In this document: positions 1-10,130 of the stretch, one piece after another | Numbering within the stretch: the first letter of the stretch is position 1 | How the letters are laid out: the number at the start of each line of letters is the position of its first letter | Assembly (NCBI GenBank): GCA_030549775.1 | Contig: CM060171.1 | Location: 61,252,360 to 61,316,359 of the forward strand | Source of the DNA: Tamarix chinensis | Lineage: Eukaryota > Streptophyta > Magnoliopsida > Caryophyllales > Tamaricaceae | Direction: 5' to 3' | Length of the DNA: 64,000 nt | Translations under genes and position numbers: made by a program | The notes under the pieces: generated by a model | The model's database searches: none | The model's input: only the letters and a program-made list of their open reading frames with translations | What the model was told of the DNA's origin: nothing

Positions 1-1000
1 TAAATTACCCTCCTTCATTATCATGATTACTATTTTGCCCCTTTAGTTGGTTAAACAATTATCACTTTACCCTTTTATCGGCTAAATTACCAAATTGCCC
101 TTTAGTTGAACAAATTACCAAATTGCCCTTCTCCTTTATCATAATTACCATTTTACCCCTCTCAATTATTTTAAATTGTCATTTACCCTTTTCAATTATC
201 ATAAATTCTAAATTAACCTTCCTCATAATTAATTTACCCCTCTTCATAATTACAATTACCAAATTTACCCTTCTCCATATTTAAAATTACCATAATGCCC
301 TTTAATTGGTTAATTTACCAAATTATCCTTCTATAGCATCATACTTATCCAATTGCCCTTCTACAATCATAATTTAATTTCTAAATTACCTTTGGTCGTT
401 ATCATAATTACCACGTTACCCCTTACTCCCAAGTTTACCATAATATCCTTTCATTTACAAAATTACCATTTTACCCCTTACATCAAATTTTACCATAATA
501 TCCTTTTATTTATGAAAATTACCACCATGCATATTTTACTTTACAAATTACTATTTTACCCTTTTACATCCAAGATTACTATCTTTATCTTTCCTTACAT
601 AATTACCATTTTGCCCTTCTTTTCCAAATTACCATATTAACCCTTTACTTATAAATTACCACTTCACCATTCACGTATAAAATTTACCATATTACCCTTT
701 ACTTATGAAATTACAATTTTGCCCCTTTACCTCCAAAATTACCATAATGCCCTTTTTACTTGAACAATTACCATAATACCCTCCTTCATCCAAAATTACT
801 ATTTTACCCCTACTTCCAAAATTACCATTTTACCCTTCTTTCTCACAACTTACAATTTTATCCTTTACTTGTAAATTATCATTTAACCATTTAATCATAT
901 GATTTCCATATTATTCTTTTATCTCGAAAATTACCGGAATACCCTTTTCACTTATAAAATTTCCACTCAACCCCTTTATTCACCATTTTTATGAATTTAC
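1..1000. repeat. Degenerate minisatellite of about 20-bp TTACCAAATTGCCCTT units
   Basis: Dozens of imperfect units built on AAATTACCA-(TA)TTT-GCCCTT, with spacing of about 20-40 bp and many substitutions. The same unit type recurs at 9480-10130 in another copy of the same element family, at the same relative position. It is noncoding; the long open frames it contains are by-products of low complexity. Confidence 0.85.
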
Positions 1001-2706
1001 TAACACTACATAAAATAATGATATTAATACTTCATTTTTATCATCTAAGTCCACCAACTTGTCATTTTTCAACATAATACTCATTAGCAACTACACACAT
1101 TGATTTATATACCTCATAAGCATGATTACTAAAATACCCTTAAACAATAACATCATTCATGCATTAACAACATGGTACATCATAAACAAGTATTTAACAT
1201 TTCTATCCATATTCCAACTCCTTCCTTAATTAACATACCTACATATGGCACAAAAGTTATCATGCTATTTCTTTTTAACAAACAATATAAGAAACCATAA
1301 ACATATCATGCTAAGCATACAAAACACGCATAAAATCATACTAAACCCTAAGTGTGCTAGCATGCGTTCTTCCATATATTTAAGGGAGGATTAACGGTTA
1401 CCTTAATCCCGCAAAATATCAATCTTACCAAGCATAATTAGCAACTCAACACCTAAAAATAATATCCATCATATTTATGTTAGAAATAAGAATCCAAGTA
1501 TAAAACTTTATAATTTTAATTAATAAAACACTTAACATAAAATACCATTATACCTTAAAAATTATCCAAACAATTTTTAAAATGAAGGGGAGCTCATGCT
1601 GCATGAGCAGCGTGAGTTTCATGCAAAATTATGGGGAGAAAAGGGTTCGAAGGGGGTGAAGGGAGAAAAATAAACCATTTTCGGATTAGGGTCTTTAGGC
1701 TAGGAAAGAAGGTGGTTAGGGGAGGTTCTAAGGCAAGTGAGTGGTGCAGAAGTGAAGAGGGGGTGTAGGTGGAGGATAAGGGTGGTTTCAAGGCGGCTCA
1801 AGGCGGCGGAGACGGCGGCGAAGGTCGGCTGCCGAGAAGGGTCGAGGGAAAAGGCTGTGAAGGAAGGAAAAGGAGAGGGAAAAATGGAGGGGTTCAGGGG
1901 CTCTTTTTGGCTAACTAATGGGTGGCGATTGTAGAGGAGGTTGCAGGGTGTCGAACGGTGGGTTGGGTGGCGACAGAGGTGGCCGGACGGCGGCGGTAGA
2001 GGCGGTTGCAAGTGGCTTGGCGGTAAGGGGAAAAGCTGGGAAGAAAAAGGAAGAGGAGGAGAAAGGGGGAAGTGCGGGCTCGAAGGGGCTGTATGGGGGT
2101 GCAGGGTGGTAGTAGGCGGTGGCAGAAGGCGGTGCAGGGCTGGGCTTGGTGGTTCGAGCGGCGGCGGGTGGCGGTGAGAAGAAAAAAAACAGAAAAGGAT
2201 GGGGAAGAAGGGAGGAGAGAAGGGAGAGCTCGGGGGAGGGATATTAGGGTCGAAAAATATGGGAATGAAGGGCTTGGGAGCTGAAGAAAAGAAGAGGGAG
2301 AAGAGAGGGGGCAGGGCTGGCCGGCGGTGCTGCAGTGGTGGCAGGGCTGTCGGTTGGCAGGGAGAAAGGAGGGAAAGAAGAAGGAAAGGGGAGAGGCATG
2401 CGGGGCTGTGGTCCAGGGCCGGTTTGGCTCAAAGAAGAAGAAAACGACGGGGGAAGAGAGAGAGGGAGAGGGAGGAAGGCACGGGAGCTGCAGGGTGGCA
2501 GTCGGTGGCAGCGGGCATGGCGTCGAAGGTGCAGGTGGTCGGGCGTGGGAGGTCGAAGAAGGGAAGAAGAAGGAAAGGACGGGGCTGCTTGGACCGGCGC
2601 AGAAAAGAAAATAGGCAGTCGGCCGGTCCAGGGGGAAAAAGGAGAGGCAGGCTGGAGGGACGGGCTGGACGGTGCGCGAGGGAGAGAAGGGGTGAGGCGG
2701 GAGAGA

Positions 2707-2722
2707 TGGGCCGAAGGCCCAA
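2707..2722. promoter_or_regulatory. Paired inverted site II motif (TGGGCC-GAA-GGCCCA)
   Basis: TGGGCC and its reverse complement GGCCCA lie 3 bp apart. TGGGCC is the plant site II (TCP-binding) element known from promoters of housekeeping genes. Equivalent pairs occur in the presumed U3 of the copies at 15938-15960 and 16522-16545. Binding is inferred, not shown. Confidence 0.45.
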
Positions 2723-3154
2723 TGCGCGGGGAGAGGGGCTGTGCAGGCCGGGCGGACGGCCCAAGGAAGGGGAAGAAGGAAAAAAAAGAGAAGAAAAGGA
2801 AAAAAAAGGGTAAAAGAAGGAAATGGAAAAATAGGAAAATAAATTAAATTAATTTATAAATCATAAAATGTAATATTCTTGATAAATTATTTAATTTAAT
2901 AATTTAATTTATTATAATCTAATATTTTAGTTTAAAAAGGATAAAGTTGGTAAAATATTAGTTTGGAAAATTATTTAAATAAAACAATATGATAAATAGC
3001 AAAATATTTATTTTTAATTTATTAAATAATTTTATCCAAATTTACATACTCTAAAATCCATAAAATAATTAAAATAAATAATCTAAAAGCAATTCTATTC
3101 CAAATAAAAGTAATTTATTAAAATATAAGTTTTCGAAATTTTTGGGGTATTACA

Positions 3155-4547
3155 GTTCAACTTAACCAAACTCTATTCTAATGCATGCTAACTATAGTAG
3201 GACTCAAAAAATCAACATAGGGGGCTAATTTTTTAGCCTCGCACATCCCTTCCTCATGCATTAACTAATACATTAGGTTTAAACAATTAATAGGAATTAG
3301 GAAACATAAATTATAAGAAAAAGGAAACTAATACATTATGCATGCCCATGCTTACTTAAATAGAGAAAAGTAACTCTTCTCCCTCTCCTTATGGCTGACG
3401 CCCAATGCCTCTTTTCTAGGTCATTAAACCCCTTAATTAATGGTAATTAAGGTATTGTTAAAAACTAAACACAACTTCAAAAATATGCTGCAAGAAGTGA
3501 GGTGGTTGCATGCTTGGTTTGAAAATTAAGCACTTTATGGGGCTACTTTGCTGGTTGGTTTTAGACGAGATGTGTGTGGCTTGTTAAGCCATATTTTTTA
3601 GCCATATTCAATCCATAATGAAGCCAATAAAAGGTGGTGAGTTTGTGGCTTAAAATTGTTTTTGCATGGTGCCTTATAATCTAGCTCATATTTTAGTCCA
3701 ATTAAGAAGAGTTTTTTTATTCTCCTAACTTAAAAAAATTTGTGAATAGATTATTGTTATCACATGAGGGAGACGCTCCTTCATCACATAATAACTAAGA
3801 ATAGATTGTATGATGTAATCAAACTTTTCACACCACTAATACAAGTATCAAGACTTGACTAGCTATAATGTGTTGCATTTGTATCAAGCATTCATACATA
3901 TTGTAGATGATTTAACTTATGAATATATTATTTAGCTCTCTAAATTACTAATTTCACCATCTATTTCTCCAACTATAAAAAATACATTCTTTAAGGTAAT
4001 ATTTTATTTTTATAAAACTTTAAAAATATCTTCATTGTCTAGCTTTTGGTATGAATTTAAATTAATTTGATTAAGTTAAATGCATATATTTTTAGAGAAA
4101 ACATGCTAATGATTATTAGCAAATGGAGGATTACGATAATGAAAAGGATGACACTTGAGATGATAATGAAGAGGATTATGCTTGATGTATTTATAAAGAT
4201 GTTTTTATGAGTTAACTTATGAAGATGCTCAATGCTTTTGTTTGTTAGCTTACGAAGATGCTCAATACTTTTGTATGTCAATTTATAAAGATCCTCCATG
4301 CTTTTGTATATATATGTTAGCATATAAAGATGCTCAGTAATTTTACTTTTCAGCTTACGATGATACTCAATGCTTTTGTATGTCAGTTTATTAAGATGTT
4401 TTTATATGTTAGCTTATGTTACAAGTTGTATATATAATATTGTACTTACAAGACTATTATGGCTTTTGGAGCTAAACAAATAACTAATTTGTACTACACA
4501 ATGATAATTATATATGGTGTAGTTAATTTTATCTTAGAATAAATTCT
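3155..4547. other. Noncoding spacer between element copies
   Basis: AT-rich sequence with no open frame resembling a known protein and no clear transposon end. The only structure I see is the tandem repeat at 4190-4425. It lies left of the likely CACTA left terminus and may be the pre-insertion host DNA or an older decayed repeat. Confidence 0.5.
4190..4425. repeat. Tandem repeat, about 45-bp unit, about 5 copies
   Basis: Repeats the pattern AGCTTAYGAAGATGCTCAAT followed by GCTTTTGTATGTC. The copies differ by about 10-25 percent. There is no coding meaning; the minus-strand open frame across it (4057-4323) is a repetitive artefact. Confidence 0.75.
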
Positions 4548-5239
4548 TACTACAAGTGAATAAATTATTACTACAGGTGGATATTATAGTAATAGGTATA
4601 ACACCCCAAATTTTACTACTAAAAAAATTGAATTTGCAACAGAAGTATATAAACAAAATATTGAGTATTATCGCCATAATTGATATAAGTCTGATTTGCC
4701 AAACCATCCTTACATAAATCACAAGGATAAAACCATTCATAGTAAACATAAGACAATTAGAAATGAAGGATGATTTTATACATATAAATACGAGTTTGGA
4801 GATTAACTTCGAGTTACAATAATATAATACAAACTACGGGATACCATAGACCAAAGATTTCAAAAGGTATTCAGGAAAAAACATCATCCAGATAACATAA
4901 ATCTTTGCCCAAAAACCCAGTACAGATAAAATTCACTCCTCCCTACACATGTATCAAAAGTAGTAAAGTCATCAAGCTGGTCCTCAAAGACTTGCACAAA
5001 AGCATTAAGGTCTTTTACTCATGAAAATGAGCAGCGCCCATGAAAAGGATGGTCAGTACGCTAGATACTGAGGAACGAAGTAATACTATCATGTTAGGGA
5101 TATAAATAAACACACACATTTGTAATAGATAATAAATACACATTCAATTTATGAAAAATCCCATAAGGTAAATACTGATCCATGCCTCTTTATTAGATAT
5201 AACCATTTTCATTATTTTATTAGCAATGAGTTCAGGGAC

Positions 5240-5600
5240 CCCACTATTTTTAATCCGGTAGAATGGATTGAAGCACCTTCTTAAGGACAACATACCTGAG
5301 CCACTATTATCATCTGATGGAACAGATTTGAAAACATCACCTCCTCAAGGCAAAACACTCCCAAGCTACTATTATCATCCAAAGGAACAAATATGAAAAT
5401 ATCACTTTAGTCCTGACTCATGTACTCTTCCACTTTAAATAATTAGTTTCTTATCCATTAGGTTACTCAATTCATATTCTTATTCAAGATGATCATGGGC
5501 CCCACTATTCTTAATCTGGTAAAACGAACTAAAGCACCTCTCAAGGAAAACACACTTGAGTCGTTATTATCATCTAGTGAAATGGATCTGAAAATATCAC
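5240..5600 (-). repeat. Hairpin-unit array in copy 2 (CCACTATT...GGTAGAATGG)
   Basis: Degenerate units of CCACTATT, about 8-10 AT-rich bases, then a GGTGG-like arm, spaced about 50-110 bp. They are older and more diverged than the arrays at 8735, 19140 and 23640, but in the same position of the element. Confidence 0.6.
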
Positions 5601-6826
5601 CTTGGCCCGACTCACATGATCTTTCACTTTAAATTATTAATTTCTTATTCATTATTGATTCACAAGTACATAACACATTAAATCAGTTGAGCACATCACG
5701 CAAGTCATAAGCACATCACATCTAAAGTTAAGATCCTTATTTCCCCAAAACCCTAATTTCATAATTTAGGAATAAATTCTCCCATATTAATCATTTACCC
5801 TCCAAATTTGGTATATCTTAATAAAATATTATTATTATTAACATACCCAATTAAGGTCTAACTCCCATGTCTTACACATACGATAATAGCTCTATCTCAA
5901 AAGTTACTAATTATAAAGCTCCCAAATCCTAATTTCACATGTAAGTCGTAACTTTTTTCATAAGACTCCTAAAATTATAAAATTCAATATACATAACTAA
6001 AATGATAATATTAATATCATATCCAAAATTTGTGGCTTAACTCTAATGTTTTACATGTGTGATAATAAGATTACCGTTTTAAGGTTACTATTTCCAATTT
6101 AGGTCATTTTCTCATTTTTGGGAACTTACAACATTCATAATCACTCCAATAACTCCACATTATATTATTATAATATTTTACTCCAAAAAAGTCAAAATAC
6201 TAAAATATTCATATTAACTAAAATACCCGTATAGATAGTCGAAGCCCTTATTTTACAAAGAGTATATGCCTACGATATCATTATTTCCAAATCCTCCATT
6301 TATCATCATACATATTAAATACACTTATTTCCCACTTATCATAATTTATTAGGCCCATACTACTCTTCCACAAGTTATACTCATCCATAAAAATACAACC
6401 TTACGTGGTAATATCATATTAACACATCTTTCATTGTTCATACTATCTTTCTACCACATAATCTACATTATCATATCATATAATTAACAACATGCATTTA
6501 ATCATATGATAACAATATCATGATAATACGCATAGTCATGCAAGCATTCAACACAAAACACTAAAACATCGACAAGTATCCTTACAAAAAAGGCTCCGTT
6601 CTCTAAGAATGCTTAACTTATACCGCCTCTTCTAGGACCTCCAGAGTATGACTTAAGAAAAAATAACAAAACATAATTAGAATTAATGATATAATTAAGC
6701 AGGGGTTAAGTTAATGGAAGGGTGAAAGAGTAGAGAAAACCAAACTAAGGTTCGAAGGAGTCTTAGCCAAGCTTGTGTGCAATATGGAGGATTGGTTAAA
6801 GGAGATAAAACAAGGAGGGTGGTAAT

Positions 6827-7321
6827 TAGGGATGTAAACGGGGCGGGTTCGGGTCGGGTATGCCATACCCATATCCGTACCCGATAAGAAAATCCGTACC
6901 CGTACCCGAACGGATATCCGTTGACATATCCGTATCCGTATCCGTCGGATATCCATTACCCGACGGATTATCCGTTTACCCGTTAATGGATATTGTCCAA
7001 TGGATAAATCCATTACCCGACGGATAAACCCATTTATAGTTAAGCCAAATGACAATTTTAACCTTAATTTATATTATATTTATTTTAAAATTAAGGGTAA
7101 AAGGGTAATTATATATCGGGTAAACGGGTACGGATATGGATACGGGTATGGTTACGGGTACGGGTATGGATATCCCATACCCGTATCCGTACCCGAACCC
7201 GACGGGTATTTTTTTCTATCCTCCATATCCGTATCCATATCCGTTTATCCATATCCGTTTAAGTATCCGCCGGATAAAATCCGTCGGGTTTCGGGTAATA
7301 CCCGCCCCGTTTACATCCCTA
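6827..7321. mobile_element. hAT-type MITE with perfect 8-bp target duplication
   Basis: Terminal inverted repeats begin TAGGGATGTAAACGGGGCGG on both ends and extend over 20 bp. The element is flanked by the exact 8-bp duplication GTGGTAAT (6819-6826 and 7322-7329), the size made by hAT transposases. The interior is largely a long imperfect palindrome of TATCCGTACCCG-type hexamer runs, so the RNA would fold into one long hairpin. Both open frames across it are artefacts of that repeat. It interrupts giant-LTR copy 2. Confidence 0.92.
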
Positions 7322-8734
7322 GTGGTAATAGCAGGTTTGGCTAAAGGGTGGGGGTGAGGACTAGTGGTTTTGGCCAAAGTATGGTGGCAGGCTACGATAT
7401 GAATGGCTAAAAGGTAATGGTCGGCTACGAAGGTTGTTGTCATAGGTAGTGTTTGTGTTGTGGTGAAAATGGGCAAATGAAAGAGGGTAGCAATGATTGG
7501 TTTGGCCAGTGCTTGAGGCTAGGTTGTGGTGGGTTTGGCCGTTGCTTGTGGTGAAGTAATGGAAAAGGTGGTCAGTGCTAGAGGTGAAGGTATAGAAAAT
7601 GTCGTAGGTGGAGGTGGAGGTGTTTGTGCTTCAATTAGGCTTGTTGGTAGGGGTGGTTTTGGCGACAACTAGGAGGGAGAAAGAAGGAAGGGGAGGCTAC
7701 ATTTGCGGTGCAATATTTTTAACAGAAAATATAGGGATAAGGGGGTAGATGCAGACATTATATGTGCCTTATATTTACACATATGCAAGTAGGAATAAAG
7801 AGAGAGGGGAGGTAGTGATCGGGTAACAAAATTCAACCCCAACCCTGGAGTTGAGGAGGGGTGAGTTGATAGGGGTAGAGGGGTAGGCTTGGCAAGGAAG
7901 TTGTGCATACAAGAAGAATAGATGAGGAAAGGAGATGTGTAATAGCCCCAAAATTCACTACTGAAAATTTTTATTTTATTTAAAAATTATCGGAAGAAAA
8001 AACCGTAAATTTTGGGAATGTTACTACCACACTTAGCACCAGACCGGTTTCCTCCTACCATTTCAGTACCAAGTGCTAAGGCTAAAAGAATATAATGCAA
8101 TTTACTCAAATTCAACTTCCATTTAAATTAGAGTAGCACGGTAAAGACGTTACAAAAGATAAAAACCCACTATTGGTGGTTACAAGAGTAAAATCTTTAA
8201 ACAAGGAAATAGTAAGATTTAAAGAGAAGCCCTAAAAATTTTTTTGGACAATCCTTACGATCGTATCCAATACCAACTTGAATAGCACCTGTAACTAACT
8301 TACAAGGGACAATGTCCATTGAATAGGTAGGGCCCCACAAACGGAACCCTTCAGTACTAGAGTATTAAGTAACTCCTTTATACCAAACAGAAAGGCATGG
8401 CCCGCATGTAACACATCATACATAAACGATGTAAAAATGATAACATACGCGATCACAGAGATAATCATGCCAACATAAGAGCCAAACACGCAACAACCAA
8501 TAAGATTTATGCAACACGAAGTCCATTTACTAAGCATCTCCAGCATTTAAAAAGAGTGACAGACACCAAGGTCGCACTTATATTATACCAAATGTATCAT
8601 AAAGGTGAAATCAATACTTTTGGTCTTAAGCCATTAATTAAACATTTTTCAACATCATCTCTCAAATTATATCCATATGAGTGCGGGAACCCCAAAATTA
8701 TAGGAGGTGGATCGAAAACACCCAGGGCAGAATG

Positions 8735-9036
8735 CACCTAGCCACTATTATTCACCGGTGGATTGGTCTCCTAGGCACCCGACAGCTGGCTACTATTCTC
8801 GCCGGTGGATCGGTCTAGCCCCGACTCCATGGTGTTCCACTATAAGTGATTGGTGTCTTCCTATAATTTATTAACATCCAATGTTTGGTTTATTAAGCTA
8901 GGGATCCTCCACTATTATAGCCGGTGGATCGGAAACACCCAGGGTAGAACGCATATGGCCACTATTATTTGTCGATGGATCGGTCTCCAAGGCATCTTGC
9001 ACTTAGCCACTATTTTTACCGGTGGATCATTCTGGG
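8735..9036 (-). repeat. Array of five CCACTATT...GGTGGATC hairpin units in copy 3
   Basis: Five units each read (C)CACTATT, 6-9 mostly AT bases, CGGTGGATCGG or a close variant. CCAC and GTGG arms can pair, giving a short hairpin with an AT-rich loop. The spacing is 45-95 bp. The same array is present in copies 2, 4 and 5. Confidence 0.8.
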
Positions 9037-9479
9037 CCCAACCCAACAATCTTTTACTTTACGTGATTAGTATTCTCCATTTGATTAATACAACAGGTCC
9101 ATTTACTTAACTCGAGGGGGAGGTCACGAACCCAGAGACACAAAGATATACCTGTCATAGAATCAAGTATTCTATATCAAGGATCATGGTACACATAAAA
9201 CCTTAACATGTACTTTAATATATCCCACACATATTTCCATGCATAATGAATGATCCAAGAACCTCTTACATGATTATGAAATAAACAACATATCATATCC
9301 GTAATTACCCATTCAACCCTATACCATGCATTCTCTTTATGATATTCACCAATTTACCAAAATACCCTTATCCTTATAATATATATGGTTATACTTAAAC
9401 AAGTGTTACTAAGGCCATAAGCCCTTATTCTATTATTTAAAATCCTTTATGTCTTATTATAGAAGCTTATTTAATCGAT

Positions 9480-10130
9480 TGTTATGTTATATGCAATTTA
9501 TCAATTTACCCCTTCATCCTTACAAAATTACCGAAATACCCCTTATTTGTAAAGTTACCAAGTTACCTTTCTAGTTGGTTAAATTACCAATTTACCCTTC
9601 ATACTTATTAAAATTACCAAATTGCCCTTCGGGTTTTTTAAATTACCATATTGTCCTTCATACTTGTTACATTTACCAAAGTGCCCTTTTCGTTAGTTAA
9701 ACTACTAAATTGCCCCTTATCATGCCAAATTACCAAGTTATCCTTCCTTTATGCCAAATTACCAAAATACCCTTCTTACTTATTATTTTACCATTTTACC
9801 CCTTCTACTCCCAAATTACCAAGTTACCCTTCTTTTATGTCAAATTACCAAAATACCCTTCTCACTTATTATTTTACCATTTTACCCCTTTCTACTCCCA
9901 AATTACCAAGTTACCCTTCTTTTATACCAAATTACCTATTATTTTACCATTTTACCCCTTCTACTCTCAAATTACCAAGTTACCCTTCTTTTATGCCAAA
10001 TTACCAAAATACCCTACTTACCTATTATTTTACCATTTTACCCCTTCTACTCCCAAATTACCACGTTACCCTTCTTTTATGCCAAATTACCAAAATACCC
10101 TACTTACTTATTATGCCAAATTTACTAAAA
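9480..10130. repeat. Higher-order minisatellite, about 86-bp period made of about 21-bp subunits
   Basis: Subunits of the AAATTACCAAGTTACCCTTC type are grouped into a larger unit that restarts with CTACTCYCAAATTACC near 9803, 9893, 9961 and 10047; one unit carries a deletion. The overlapping open frames from 9651 to 10277 come from this repeat, not a gene. Confidence 0.85.

Larger units (their letters stand above)
1..3154 (-). mobile_element. Giant-LTR family copy 1, truncated by the window edge
   Basis: Noncoding element of the recurrent TGTAACACCCC family, in minus orientation. Its sense 5' end is at 3154, where the plus strand reads TTTTTGGGGTATTACA; the other end lies outside the window. 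Read in sense order it has an AT-rich leader (about 2840-3154), a C/T-rich tract (about 1590-2830, purine-rich on the plus strand), and then a degenerate minisatellite (1-1000) of TTACCNNNTTGCCCTT units. No protein domain is visible. The layout matches the complete copies at 7938-12311 and 16133-20062, so I infer a solo LTR or part of one. The base immediately right of the end is GTTCA, the possible target duplication, which cannot be checked here. Confidence 0.7.

Noticed and set aside
2199..2847. Open frames of up to 204 codons, rich in Arg, Lys, Glu and Gly
   Set aside because: They lie in the purine-rich strand of the giant-LTR C/T tract, overlap in several frames and on both strands, and have no domain-like pattern. 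The same artefact occurs at 11385-12028.
9750..10100. Regularly spaced repeats resembling a CRISPR array
   Set aside because: The spacers are themselves variants of the repeat, the period is about 86 bp with internal subunits, and the genome is a plant.
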